DNA of 64,000 bases from UBA1163 sp049513055 (lineage in GTDB: Bacteria > Desulfobacterota > BSN033 > UBA1163), in contig JBEKWN010000049.1 in the NCBI GenBank assembly GCA_049513055.1, positions 5,168 to 69,167 of the forward strand, written 5' to 3'. Positions 1 through 8,978 of this stretch are shown here, in pieces (within the stretch, counting starts at the first letter, position 1; every line of letters starts with the position of its first letter). The position numbers were made by a program, and so were the translations under genes. The notes beneath the pieces are model-generated. The model did not search any database, had not been told where the DNA came from, and saw only the letters and a list, made by a program, of their open reading frames with translations.

Positions 1-1
1 C

Positions 2-1591
2 GAAACTCATCTCCGCACCTATTCTTCATGCCTTCGAATTCTTGCTTCTTTGGCTCCCTTCCAGTATCACGATAGGAAGAGCATGCAAGCGATCGTCGAA
101 AAAAACTTCGACCATCTCAGGGAAATGCATATCAAGAGGGTTTCTGTATATGGGGAAAAAGGGAGAATCATTTACTCTACCGCGGAGACAGTTGGGTTGG
201 AGGACGCCAGTTCTGAATGGTTTGAATGGGCCAGGAAAAAGGAGAACAGAGGAAAAGTCCTCGTCTCCTCCTCCGCTCAAATAAGAGATGGAAACTCCGG
301 GCTGAGGATCTCGGTTCCCCCAGAGGGCCACAAGCCAATTCGTTATGTCCAGATCCTCCTCGTCATGCCTCTCTATCAGGAGGCGGTGGATATCAGATAC
401 CCTATGCCTAACAAGAAATTCGCTGGCTTCCTTTTGATGAGCGTTGACCTGGATGAATGGCTCGGCAAGGATCTCCTCCGGGTCAGCCCAAAGATGAAAC
501 CTTATGAAGTATGGCTGATGGACAGGGAGGGAACCCTTCTGTTCCAATCCGAGCATCCGGAGATGCGATTAAGAGGAATTAGCCATAGGGATGAAATGTG
601 CAATCCATGTCATAGGACCTTCGATTATGCAAAGAAAATGATCGACGAGGGACAGGGAACAGCCGAATATCAACTTTTAGGGCACCCGAAGAAGCTTGCC
701 GTCTTTGCCCCGATGAAGTTTGAGAACACTTCGTGGATCGTCGTCGTAAACGCTCCTTATGAAAAGGTGATGGCATTCGCATCAAGAAGTCTTTATACCA
801 CCCTATGGCTGTTGGGGATCGTCATCTTTGCAGTGGGCGGTGCGTTAATTCTCATCTACCGGGACTACCGATTAAAAGTCATCTTATTGCATCGGGCTCT
901 TCAACTTGAAGAAACCAATAAGGACCTGGAAGCTTTCGGCTACTCGGTTTCTCATGATCTTCGTAATCCTCTTATTGCGATTAGCGGCTTCTCTCGTCTG
1001 CTGTTAGAGAAATATTCTTCTTCCCTTGATTCAAAGGGGCAGGCCTATCTGAAAATGATTGGAACGAAGACACAAAATATGTGGCAATTGATTCAAGACC
1101 TTCTCGCATTCTCCCGTTTGGGATATCAGGGGATGAAGACTTCTGACATCAACATAGAAGAGTTTGCGAGGACGGTATTCGATGAATTGAAAAGCATATC
1201 ACCGGAGCGAAAACTCCGATTGGAAATCAAGAACCTCCCTCCGGCCCATGGGGACCCGGCCATGATTCGGCAAGTCTTGACGAACCTGCTCTCAAATGCC
1301 ATCAAATTCACACGACCCCGGGAGATCGGTGTGATTGAGATAGGGAGTGGGACCAGAGAAGATCAACCCATCTATTATGTAAAGGATAATGGAATCGGAT
1401 TTGATATGAAATTTCAAGATAAATTGTTCGGAGTTTTTAAACGGGTGCATGGGGATGAGGAATTTGATGGAACGGGTGTTGGCCTTGCCATGGTTCAGCG
1501 CATCATTCACCGGCACGGTGGAAAGGTATGGGCGGAAGGAGAGATCAACCGGGGGGCAACCTTCTATTTCACCCTCCCCTCCCCGAAGTAA
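2..1591 (+). CDS. Sensor histidine kinase with periplasmic CXXCH haem motif (5' partial)
   Basis: The frame is open from the first bases of the window, and the first in-window candidate start (TTG at 50) lies inside the sensor region, so the 5' end is probably outside. The extracytoplasmic part resembles a Cache-type sensor and contains Cys-Asn-Pro-Cys-His at 599-613, a c-type haem attachment motif, so it may sense redox state or a small gaseous ligand (inference). One transmembrane helix follows (about 780-860). The kinase core then shows an H-box (SVSHDLRNPL, phospho-acceptor His), an N-box (LTNLLSNAIKF), a G1 box (DNGIGFD) and a G2 box (DGTGVGLAM). There is no receiver domain, and no response regulator is visible downstream. 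Confidence 0.85.
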   Translation, partial: ETHLRTYSSCLRILASLAPFQYHDRKSMQAIVEKNFDHLREMHIKRVSVYGEKGRIIYSTAETVGLEDASSEWFEWARKKENRGKVLVSSSAQIRDGNSGLRISVPPEGHKPIRYVQILLVMPLYQEAVDIRYPMPNKKFAGFLLMSVDLDEWLGKDLLRVSPKMKPYEVWLMDREGTLLFQSEHPEMRLRGISHRDEMCNPCHRTFDYAKKMIDEGQGTAEYQLLGHPKKLAVFAPMKFENTSWIVVVNAPYEKVMAFASRSLYTTLWLLGIVIFAVGGALILIYRDYRLKVILLHRALQLEETNKDLEAFGYSVSHDLRNPLIAISGFSRLLLEKYSSSLDSKGQAYLKMIGTKTQNMWQLIQDLLAFSRLGYQGMKTSDINIEEFARTVFDELKSISPERKLRLEIKNLPPAHGDPAMIRQVLTNLLSNAIKFTRPREIGVIEIGSGTREDQPIYYVKDNGIGFDMKFQDKLFGVFKRVHGDEEFDGTGVGLAMVQRIIHRHGGKVWAEGEINRGATFYFTLPSPK

Positions 1592-1895
1592 AGGATCGGA
1601 AAATTCATGTCGATTGGGACGGCAAGATTGTCGAAAGTTATTAATTTACTGTAATTTAAAAAGAAATTTCTCCCACCCCTGAAGATTCTCGACAAAACTT
1701 TCCTGTTTTAAACCTATTTATTTTTAGCGAAATTTCCAAAGACAATGAGGATTTTATTATCTTTTGATGTCAAATGGTGTCAAATTTTTTAATCCACAAA
1801 AATTCAAACCTTTTGAAATTTCTAAACAAATCAAGCCTTCCCATCTTTACCCTCGTTAGAGCCGAGAAAAATCTTTTTTTATCTTCTTAAATAGC

Positions 1896-1911
1896 TGGCA
1901 CAGCACTTGCT
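1896..1911 (+). promoter_or_regulatory. Sigma-54 (RpoN) -24/-12 promoter
   Basis: TGGCAC-N5-TTGCT matches the sigma-54 consensus, with the invariant GG (1897-1898) and GC (1909-1910) separated by exactly 10 bases. Transcription would start near 1922 and lead into the small secreted protein at 2028. The surrounding 1592-2027 region is AT-rich and otherwise without a gene; the enhancer-binding site was not identified. Confidence 0.8.
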
Positions 1912-2027
1912 CTTCATAGCCCAAAAGATATGAATGAAAAGAGGTGAAAATAGTTTAAAGTAATATTTTTAAAATTTTGTTAATTCATCCAGTACTTGAA
2001 GGTCTAAAAGAAAGGGGGATAAGTAAA

Positions 2028-2339
2028 ATGAAAAAAATATTTTTAGGAATTTTGGTTGGAACTCTTGTTCTTGGAACAGTAGCCACTGCGATGGCTGGCC
2101 CTTTTACACGAAGAGAAGCGAGACAACAGGCCCGTATTTATCAAGGTGTTGATAGTGGTCAAGTTACAACGAGGGAATATCAACGCCTTGAGCGAGAGCA
2201 AGGAAGAATTGAGGCGAATCGGCAACAAGCCTGGTCTGATGGAGTACTTACTCCTGGAGAAGCATGCCGTCTGACAAGAGAACAGAATCGTGCCAGTCGT
2301 GACATCTGGCGAGCAAAGCACAATGACTTCCATTATTAA
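2028..2339 (+). CDS. Small secreted Arg/Gln-rich protein of unknown function
   Basis: 103 residues from the ATG at 2028, which has a purine-rich AAAGGGGGAT Shine-Dalgarno region upstream; this is preferred over an in-frame start at 1977. Residues 1-23 are a signal peptide (Lys-Lys, hydrophobic core, Ala-Met-Ala cleavage site). The mature part is helical and strongly charged, with two similar segments (SGQVTTREYQRLEREQGRI and DGVLTPGEACRLTREQNRA) resembling tandem EF-hand-like helix-loop-helix units. Similar short periplasmic proteins occur in other proteobacteria, but I know no function for them. The sigma-54 promoter about 115 bases upstream suggests stress- or nutrient-dependent expression. 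Confidence 0.75.
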   Translation: MKKIFLGILVGTLVLGTVATAMAGPFTRREARQQARIYQGVDSGQVTTREYQRLEREQGRIEANRQQAWSDGVLTPGEACRLTREQNRASRDIWRAKHNDFHY

Positions 2340-2427
2340 TATAAATTTCTCAAAAGGGCGGGGAGGAATCTGCCCCTTACCAAGTCCCTTCTCCTTTTTT
2401 TCCTCCTCGCCCCTCCTCTTATTCTTA

Positions 2428-3747
2428 CTAAAGGCGATTGGGGGAATTTAATTTAAAATACCGCTCTGCTTTTTTGACGGCGGGCCAGAGGCCGAGGTTC
2501 ATCGGCCCAAAAATGATCAGACTTCTTCTGATATGAAAGGGATTGAAGATTCTTTTCAACATGGAGGGAATAGAATAGAAAGATCGATTTACCTTCCAGA
2601 ATCCTTCCTGAAGTTCTTCGACCGTCATTCGTTTGGGTTGAAAGACCACTGTAGCCATATCGTATTTCGACCAATCCTCTGTCAGAAGCCTTCCCTCCTG
2701 TTTTAACCTCTGATAGATTCGAGTCCCTGGAAAAGGGGTGAGAAGGGGAAGGAAAGCCCCTTCAATTCGGTTTCGTTCAGCAAATGCCAAAAACTCATCA
2801 AAGACCGATGGGTCATCGAAGTCATAACCAAAGACAAAGGAGGCATAGACTCCAATACCAGCGTCATGAAGTCTTTGAATCCCTCTCTCATAGGCTTCAA
2901 TTCGGTTGATTCGCTTTCCCATGAGATTGATGTTCTCCTCACGGAGGCTCTCAAATCCGATGAAGAGTCCATGGCATCCTGCTTTGGCCATCAGGGAAAC
3001 CATTTCCTCGTCCTCGGCAATATGGATCGGTCCTTGACTCACCCAGCGCAACCGATAATGGGAGAGCATGGTGAGGAGTTCTCTGGCATGAGAAAGGTTT
3101 CCAACAAGATTATCATCCACAAAGAAGATGTAGGCCTTTGACCGTTCCAGGGATTGAATCTCTTTTTCAACTTCGGAGACCGGTCTCATCCGATAGGACC
3201 TTCCATAAAGAGCGGTCACCGAACAGAACTCACAGTCATAAGGGCAACCCCTTGTAGTCTGAATCAGATTGTGAAAGAGGTACCCCTTCGGAGGGAAAAG
3301 ATCCCTTCTCGGAATGGGAAGACGGCTAAGATCTGTTCTCTCCTTCTGACGATAAAAAGGCTTCATCGTTCCTTTTTCAGCATCTTCCAACATCTCAACC
3401 CAAACCTCATCTGCTTCACCAATGGCCACACTATCGGAATGGGCTTTCGCCTCTTCAGGAAGCCAGGAAGCATGAATACCTCCTATCACCACCTTCTTCC
3501 CTCTCCTTCGAAATTCGTCTGCGATCCCATATCCCCTCGGAGCTAATGGGGTGATGGCGGTGATGGCGACCAGATCAACATCCTGATTGAAGTCGATCTC
3601 AGCGAGGCTTTCATCAACGATGTGGAGTTGATGGTGCGAAGGGGTGAGCCCTGCGAGAAGGGAAGTTGAAAGCAGGGGGAATTTAAATGCGATCACATCC
3701 CAGAAGCTGTCCTTTGGCCACCTCGGGATGATAAAAGTGATCTTCAT
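2428..3747 (-). CDS. B12-binding-domain radical SAM protein
   Basis: 439 residues. The N-terminal third resembles a cobalamin-binding Rossmann domain. The radical SAM core follows with Cys-X3-Cys-X2-Cys in TRGCPYDCEFC (about residues 167-176), the three ligands of the [4Fe-4S] cluster that cleaves S-adenosylmethionine. Later segments (FVDDNL, GFESL) fit the usual TIM-barrel order. Family members perform methylations, cyclisations or other radical modifications of lipids and natural products; the substrate cannot be read from sequence. It is the last gene of a minus-strand trio, with an ATGA overlap to the upstream lipoprotein gene, so it is probably co-translated with the lipoprotein and the CrtI-like oxidoreductase. 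Confidence 0.85.
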   Translation of the reverse strand: MKITFIIPRWPKDSFWDVIAFKFPLLSTSLLAGLTPSHHQLHIVDESLAEIDFNQDVDLVAITAITPLAPRGYGIADEFRRRGKKVVIGGIHASWLPEEAKAHSDSVAIGEADEVWVEMLEDAEKGTMKPFYRQKERTDLSRLPIPRRDLFPPKGYLFHNLIQTTRGCPYDCEFCSVTALYGRSYRMRPVSEVEKEIQSLERSKAYIFFVDDNLVGNLSHARELLTMLSHYRLRWVSQGPIHIAEDEEMVSLMAKAGCHGLFIGFESLREENINLMGKRINRIEAYERGIQRLHDAGIGVYASFVFGYDFDDPSVFDEFLAFAERNRIEGAFLPLLTPFPGTRIYQRLKQEGRLLTEDWSKYDMATVVFQPKRMTVEELQEGFWKVNRSFYSIPSMLKRIFNPFHIRRSLIIFGPMNLGLWPAVKKAERYFKLNSPNRL

Positions 3748-4358
3748 TCCAACTTCTTTCCTTTTAAGAATTGGGCTAATGGTTTAATCTCCACCCCCTC
3801 TGGAGCGACCCACTGAAAGGCATCCTTCGGCAGGGATTGATTGATGGAAATTTCCTTCAATTTGACATCGACGCGGGTCTCCTTATCCGGTATCTCAAAC
3901 CGAATCCGGTCTGGAACATCGCTGCCTTCAGGCTTTTCTATAGAAATCTTAATATTTGTCTTGGCGATCAGATCTCTAAATTCTGAAATTTCCCCGGTAT
4001 AGGCCCTATTCTGTAAAGGGCTGAAAAGGAAGAATTCCCCGCCTCGGTAAAGGGCGTCAAACACACCCATTCCAAAGGGATGATAGCCCAGGATGCGAAG
4101 CTTATCCGGTTTCTCATAGAGGATGATTCCGTTGAGAAGAAATTTCAACTCCTCACCTTTTCTCACGGTGTCAAGACGAATCGAGGCCTTTGCCTGGAGA
4201 GATTCTGCAGAGGAGAAGGCTTCAAGAAGTGTAGCCATGGGATCCTTAACAGGAGGTGCCTCTATGGAAGGAATCTTCGCAACTTTCTTGGGACACCCCG
4301 GGAGAAAGAGTACCGAGAGAAAGAGACTCAGAATCACAAACCAGGGTTTTCGGATCAT
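3744..4358 (-). CDS. LolB/DUF4292-like outer-membrane lipoprotein
   Basis: 204 residues. The ATG at 4358 is chosen because AAGGAG lies about 8 bases upstream and the previous gene stops one base before it; a longer TTG reading from 4379 is possible. The signal sequence ends in Leu-Pro-Gly-Cys, a type II signal peptidase site, so the protein should be lipid-anchored. The rest is predicted beta-rich (KFLLNGIILYEKPDKLRILGY and onward), like the lipoprotein-binding half-barrel of LolA/LolB. Known aryl-polyene-type clusters carry LolA-like and lipoprotein partners of this kind, presumably to move the lipid product to the outer membrane. A LolA-like gene lies in the second half of this cluster (10191-10835). 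Confidence 0.7.
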   Translation of the reverse strand: MIRKPWFVILSLFLSVLFLPGCPKKVAKIPSIEAPPVKDPMATLLEAFSSAESLQAKASIRLDTVRKGEELKFLLNGIILYEKPDKLRILGYHPFGMGVFDALYRGGEFFLFSPLQNRAYTGEISEFRDLIAKTNIKISIEKPEGSDVPDRIRFEIPDKETRVDVKLKEISINQSLPKDAFQWVAPEGVEIKPLAQFLKGKKLE

Positions 4359-4359
4359 T

Positions 4360-5850
4360 TCAGAATTCTCCTTTCGCAAAACGGTTCAGTACAGCTTCTG
4401 CAGTTAATTCCCCTGAGGCCACCACTCCAGCTATCCCTCCTCCAGGAGATGTCCAATGTCCAGTAAGATAAAGATTTGGGATGGGGGTGGTGCGCGAAAG
4501 ACGATAGATCCCAGATTGCCTCGGGATCTGTGCCCATCCATAGGCTGCACCCCACCGATTTCGAGTCCATTGCTCAATCGTTTTCGGGGTGGTCTCTATT
4601 TTGACCACGATCCGCTTCTCCAGATTAGGGATGAATGTCGATGCCTTGTGGATAAGGCGTTGGGAGAGTTCGTCTTTAATTTTCCGATCCCAATCCGGAC
4701 TGAAGCGATAAGAGGTTTTACAGCTCAGGCAGAGTGTATTTTTGCCCTTGGGTGCATGGGATGGATTGACTTTCGATGGAGCGAGGAGGTAGAAGGGAGC
4801 CTTCTCTGAAATTCGATTTTCGTAGAGAGATTGAAATTCTTCTTTGAGTTGATCTTCGAAAAAGACCTCATTATTTGAAACGGAAAGTTCATCCAACCCC
4901 CCTTCGATTCCCAGATAAAGGATAAAATAAGAAAGAGAAGGCATCATCCCCTTTAATTTTGATCGAAAGCCACTTGGGATGTGGTCCTCTCCGATGAGGT
5001 CTGAAAATGTGCTATGGGCATCGATATTAGAAATGACGACCTTCCCCGTCATCTCCTGACCATCCTTTAACCGCACACCGATCGCCTTCTTCTCTCCGAT
5101 CAGAATTTTTTGAACCTCATGGCCAGTTAGGATTTGTCCTCCCATCTTCTCAAGGGCCTCTCCCATTTTAAGAGGGAGTTGTTCTACTCTTCCCTCAACG
5201 CAGGAGACACCGTAATTGAAATAAGACATCTCAATGCCGGCCATTCCCACTGCAGAGATTTCCTCTGGGGGAAGCAGCGCATAAGAACTTCGTATCGAGA
5301 GGAGGGTTTTCAAAAAGGGATGGAAAATAAATTCGTTGAGAAGTTCCCCATAAGTCTTATCCTTATATCGCGAGAGAAAAGGATATTGGGATAAAAAGGA
5401 AGAAGGTTCAAACCAATTAAGAGAGGATGGAATATTGGAAAATTCTTCGAAGATTTTTCTTAGAACAGCATAAACTTCTTCAATTCCCTTTCTCTCCTTT
5501 GGGAAAAGGGAGGAGAGGTTTTCGATGTGGGTTTCCATTCTGGAGGATTGACTCACTTTCCGATCCGGAAAGTGATATTCTCTTGCGGGCTCGAGGGAAA
5601 TGAAACGGATTTGATCTAATAGGTTTAATTCCTTCAGGAGATTCCATATTCTTCCACCTTCCTGACATTCACCTATTGACTGCACAGAGAGATCGAAGGA
5701 AAATCCATCCTTCTCAAAAGAGGTGCAGCACCCGCCCACTTTCTGATTCTTCTCAATCATCAGGACCTTCAGTCCCTTTGGGGCGAGAACACAACCGCAG
5801 GTAAGGCCTGCCATTCCTCCTCCGATGATGATCACATCCTTATCAGGCAT
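4360..5850 (-). CDS. CrtI-like (phytoene desaturase family) FAD oxidoreductase
   Basis: 496 residues. The N-terminus has the dinucleotide-binding GGGMAGL glycine loop followed by an acidic residue in IEKN, and the C-terminus has the FAD-contacting LYLTGHWTSPGGGIAGV segment typical of carotenoid desaturases and isomerases. Total length and arrangement fit the CrtI/CrtISO family, which desaturates or isomerises polyenes. No phytoene synthase or other carotenoid gene is present, so a polyunsaturated acyl chain made by the ketosynthase cluster is a more likely substrate (inference). It is the first gene of the minus-strand trio with the lipoprotein and radical SAM genes, divergent from nudC. Confidence 0.8.
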   Translation of the reverse strand: MPDKDVIIIGGGMAGLTCGCVLAPKGLKVLMIEKNQKVGGCCTSFEKDGFSFDLSVQSIGECQEGGRIWNLLKELNLLDQIRFISLEPAREYHFPDRKVSQSSRMETHIENLSSLFPKERKGIEEVYAVLRKIFEEFSNIPSSLNWFEPSSFLSQYPFLSRYKDKTYGELLNEFIFHPFLKTLLSIRSSYALLPPEEISAVGMAGIEMSYFNYGVSCVEGRVEQLPLKMGEALEKMGGQILTGHEVQKILIGEKKAIGVRLKDGQEMTGKVVISNIDAHSTFSDLIGEDHIPSGFRSKLKGMMPSLSYFILYLGIEGGLDELSVSNNEVFFEDQLKEEFQSLYENRISEKAPFYLLAPSKVNPSHAPKGKNTLCLSCKTSYRFSPDWDRKIKDELSQRLIHKASTFIPNLEKRIVVKIETTPKTIEQWTRNRWGAAYGWAQIPRQSGIYRLSRTTPIPNLYLTGHWTSPGGGIAGVVASGELTAEAVLNRFAKGEF

Positions 5851-5963
5851 GATTCAAAAGTATAACACAGCATTTCGTCTTTAGTCGAATCGTCTCTTTT
5901 TTACAAATCATTAAGTAGCTGAAAAAACTTGATCGTTTTACAATAGGGCAGGCGAGGTCTGAT

Positions 5964-6815
5964 ATGAGTGGAAATAGAAAATTTATCTCAGGAATCGTTC
6001 CCCCTGAAGAGCGATCTGAGCCTGCCTGGTGGTTTGCCTTCCAGGAGAGTAAACTCCTCGTTTATCAGGAATCTTCCGGAGTCAACCTCCCATGCATTGT
6101 CGATTTTGTAGAGTTGGGATTGAAAACTTTGCGGGAGCACTACCTGGGCCGATTCGATAATCGGCCTTGCTATGCTGTCGAAGTGGTTGAAGGAACAACT
6201 CCGCCAGCGGGGATGACTTTTGAAGGGTTACGTCAGGTATACGGTTGTTTGGATGAAGACCTGTTCTGGATCGCAGCCCGGGCAGTTCAAATTGTGGATT
6301 GGGATAGGACACACCAGTTTTGTGGCCGATGTGGAGCTCAGTTAAGAACCAAGCCCATTGAACGAGCTAAAGAATGTCCCCAATGCGGTCTGCTTCATTT
6401 CCCGCGTCTGGCTCCAGCGATTATTGTCCTTGTCGAGCGAGGGAACAAATTGCTTCTGGCTCGGTCCCGTCACTTTATGCCAGGGATGTACAGCGTCCTC
6501 GCCGGATTTGTAGAACCTGGGGAGTCACTGGAAGAGGCAGTGGTGCGCGAGGTGAAAGAGGAAGTCAGAATTTCCGTTAAAGACATTAAATATTTTGGGA
6601 GCCAGCCCTGGCCTTTTCCCCATTCTCTAATGATTGGATTTACAGCCACTTATGCAGGCGGTGAAATTTCACTTGATGATGAGGAGATTGAAGATGCCGG
6701 CTGGTTCACAATTGACAACTTACCACGCATTCCTGGAAAAATCAGTATTGCCCGCAAACTAATAGACTGGTTTGTTCACAAACAATGGGGGTATCCAAAC
6801 CTGAATGACAAATGA
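5964..6815 (+). CDS. nudC: NAD+ diphosphatase (NudC), Nudix hydrolase
   Basis: 283 residues. A zinc ribbon (CGRCG and CPQCG) precedes the Nudix domain, whose signature GX5EX7REVXEE is intact in GFVEPGESLEEAVVREVKEE. It is followed by SQPWPFPHSLM, the specificity motif of NADH pyrophosphatases. The enzyme cleaves NAD(H) to NMN(H) and AMP and in some bacteria removes NAD caps from RNA. It is a single plus-strand gene between two blocks of the minus-strand biosynthetic cluster, with no obvious functional link to it. Confidence 0.92.
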   Translation: MSGNRKFISGIVPPEERSEPAWWFAFQESKLLVYQESSGVNLPCIVDFVELGLKTLREHYLGRFDNRPCYAVEVVEGTTPPAGMTFEGLRQVYGCLDEDLFWIAARAVQIVDWDRTHQFCGRCGAQLRTKPIERAKECPQCGLLHFPRLAPAIIVLVERGNKLLLARSRHFMPGMYSVLAGFVEPGESLEEAVVREVKEEVRISVKDIKYFGSQPWPFPHSLMIGFTATYAGGEISLDDEEIEDAGWFTIDNLPRIPGKISIARKLIDWFVHKQWGYPNLNDK

Positions 6816-6848
6816 AGTTGCAACCTCCTATGATATGACCTATTTCCA

Positions 6849-6985
6849 TTGACCCATTCGGCGGCGCCAAGCACCGCTCTTTAGGGCGGCGTTTAATGCG
6901 TCGCTCAGGGTCAACCCTGAGCCCTCGGCCTGAGCTCGGGCTGAAGGCAAGCCCCAGCATTTATGTGGAGAGTCGAAGGGTTGAC
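6849..6985. repeat. MITE-like dispersed repeat, copy A
   Basis: About 137 bases beginning TTGACCCATTC and ending GGGTTGAC, giving imperfect terminal inverted repeats. It contains a GCGGCG block and a CAGGGTCAACCCTGAG palindrome. A second, diverged copy lies at 55078-55240 with the same start, centre and end, and related sequence is found at about 20500-20570. It encodes no protein and fills most of the gap between nudC and the PHP gene. Confidence 0.7.
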
Positions 6986-7015
6986 TTTTTAAAATAGATA
7001 ATTTAAGTCCCTCCC

Positions 7016-7621
7016 ATGAGAATTGATCTACACTGCCATACTAAATATTCAGGCGATAATTACCTTGAGCCTGAGGAATTAATAGAACAGGCCATCAAGA
7101 TGAATCTGGAGGGTGTTTGCCTTACCGAACATCACTCGATAATCCCTTTGTGGCCTTTGGAAAAAATCAGTATCCCTGAAGGCTTTTATGTTTTCAGGGG
7201 CGTCGAAATATCAACCGATCGGGGGCACCTGCTGGTCTATGGATTAGAAGATGACTCCTGGAACATATGGTCCAGCCATACTTATTTGAATGCTTTCCAG
7301 GTAATAGAAAATGTTCACCGTCTTGGCGGCATCTGTGTGCCAGCCCATCCGTTTAGAGGTTGGGATTCCTTTGGTAAAGATGTTTTCAGAATGGATGGCT
7401 TTGATGCCATCGAGACCCACAACGGTCTCGACTTAGAGAATATGAACCAAAAGGCCATCCATGTCGCCAGACTGAGAAATCTTCCTTCAATAGGGGGAAG
7501 TGATTGCCATCAAAAAGCGCAGGTAGGCAGGGCCTTCACCGAGTTTAAAAATTCTGTACACACGATCGATGGGTTGATTGAAGAAATAAAAAAGGGAAAC
7601 TGTAAAGGAATGACCCTATAA
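7016..7621 (+). CDS. PHP-domain metal-dependent phosphoesterase
   Basis: 201 residues. The metal ligands of the PHP domain are visible in order: DLHCHTKYSGD at the N-terminus, TEHHS near residue 39, GVEIST, PAHPFRG and GGSDCH near the C-terminus. Stand-alone PHP proteins of this size include histidinol-phosphatase-like and nucleotide phosphoesterases; the substrate cannot be assigned. It sits alone on the plus strand after the MITE-like repeat, inside the minus-strand lipid cluster. Confidence 0.85.
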   Translation: MRIDLHCHTKYSGDNYLEPEELIEQAIKMNLEGVCLTEHHSIIPLWPLEKISIPEGFYVFRGVEISTDRGHLLVYGLEDDSWNIWSSHTYLNAFQVIENVHRLGGICVPAHPFRGWDSFGKDVFRMDGFDAIETHNGLDLENMNQKAIHVARLRNLPSIGGSDCHQKAQVGRAFTEFKNSVHTIDGLIEEIKKGNCKGMTL

Positions 7622-7666
7622 TAATTTGTAATTGGAGGACAGGTTCATATTTTTTAAAAAGTGAAT

Positions 7667-8902
7667 TCATGAATCCATGTGTTCATATCGTTTGAACCAG
7701 AGAGAAATATTTGATCCGCCATTGGAGCAGCCATTGAGCAGTGCAGATCTTATCTCCTTCTTTTTTGACTGACCGAGGACTAAATTTAAATCACACTGTG
7801 AATCGATATGCTTTGTTCCAATGGTTGGAGGGATCATCCCGTGGGAAAGAGACAAAACCACTCCGCAGGCCCTGATTCCTCCTGAACCGTCGAACTCCCC
7901 GAGCATTGACTTGAGACTACTTACAGAAATTTCTTTTGCCCTTTTTCCAAAAACCTTTTTAATCGCAACAGCTTCTGCCCGATCCAGATCAGGAGTGGAA
8001 TTAGCGGCTGCTGAAATATAATCAACTATCTGAACCTCCTTAGCTGCCAAAGACATCGCCCTGGCAATTGAATCTCCTTTAAGATCGTACCGGAGAAGTC
8101 CATCTGTGCTCCCGGAAAGCCCGACACCAGCCATCTCAGCATAGATTTCGGCTCCCCTCTTTTTCGCATGCTCCAATGTCTCTAAGACAAGGATTCCACT
8201 TCCTTCTCCCAGGACAATCCCATTTCGGTCCTGACCAAAGGGCCTCATCCCTTCTACACCTTTCCTTCTCCCCGGGGATAGGGCCCCAAGCATCGAATAG
8301 ACATGATAGAGAGGCTCACTCAACTCATCGCCTCCTCCTGCAAAGATGACATCTGCCTTTCCTTCTCTCAAGAGATGGTAAGCAAAAGTCATGGCCATCT
8401 CTGTGGAGGATTCTTTATGGGAGAAAGTGATGTTCACTCCCTTGATGCCATATTCGATGGCACAGTGGCTCGTGATGGCATTGGGTACAGCTGTTTGGAA
8501 AAGCAAGGGCGCAGCTCCAATCGGTCCCTCTTTTAAAAGAGAACGGAAGAACTGGTCTACGGTATCTGAACTTCCCAGGCCTGTACCAATTGAAATTCCT
8601 AATCGACTAGAATCCTCTTCCTTCAGGTTGAGACCTGAATCGTCTATCGCTAATCGGACAGCTGAGACGACAATTTTCCCGATCCGATCCATCCTTCTGA
8701 GATTAGCGGGCTTGATGAAAGCCTTAAAATCGATCTCCGGGAGTTGAGCTCCCAATCGAGAACGGTAGGAACTCACATCAAACCCTTGAATCGGTTTGAT
8801 CCCGGAGATTCCTCGAAGACAATTTTCCCAGAACGCCTCCTTACCAACGCCAATAGAGGAAACAATTCCCAAACCTGTAATGACAATGCGATGGTCTTTC
8901 AT
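7667..8902 (-). CDS. Degenerate FabF-like ketosynthase (chain-length-factor-like), KS1
   Basis: 411 residues, full length for FabF. The fold is intact (VITGLGIVSSIG start, LGEGSGILVLE, NGCSNGGSN end) but all three catalytic positions are changed. Ungapped alignment to the neighbouring intact ketosynthase (8977-10194) puts Glu164 at the nucleophilic Cys, Ala299 at the first His (ISAAANSTP for INAHGTATP) and Glu336 at the second His (KSMLGEF for KSMVGHC). It should not condense by itself. By analogy with type II polyketide and aryl-polyene chain-length factors it may form a heterodimer with the intact enzyme (inference). Last gene of the large minus-strand block. Confidence 0.85.
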   Translation of the reverse strand: MKDHRIVITGLGIVSSIGVGKEAFWENCLRGISGIKPIQGFDVSSYRSRLGAQLPEIDFKAFIKPANLRRMDRIGKIVVSAVRLAIDDSGLNLKEEDSSRLGISIGTGLGSSDTVDQFFRSLLKEGPIGAAPLLFQTAVPNAITSHCAIEYGIKGVNITFSHKESSTEMAMTFAYHLLREGKADVIFAGGGDELSEPLYHVYSMLGALSPGRRKGVEGMRPFGQDRNGIVLGEGSGILVLETLEHAKKRGAEIYAEMAGVGLSGSTDGLLRYDLKGDSIARAMSLAAKEVQIVDYISAAANSTPDLDRAEAVAIKKVFGKRAKEISVSSLKSMLGEFDGSGGIRACGVVLSLSHGMIPPTIGTKHIDSQCDLNLVLGQSKKKEIRSALLNGCSNGGSNISLWFKRYEHMDS

Positions 8903-8914
8903 AATGAAATTCTC

Positions 8915-8978
8915 AATTCGGAGTTTAGAATTCGGAGTTCGGAGAGTTTAAAATACTCCGAACTAATCACTCCAAACT
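8915..8978. repeat. Intergenic inverted-repeat spacer built on CGGAGTT
   Basis: The left part repeats ATTCGGAGTT; the right part carries the complementary words ACTCCGAAC and ACTCCAAAC, so the spacer folds on itself. It lies between the intact ketosynthase and KS1, and its right arm reaches the stop codon of the former. Confidence 0.6.

Noticed and set aside
4360..5850. Carotenoid biosynthesis cluster
   Set aside because: Only a CrtI-like gene is present; no phytoene synthase, cyclase or isoprenoid gene is found in the window.
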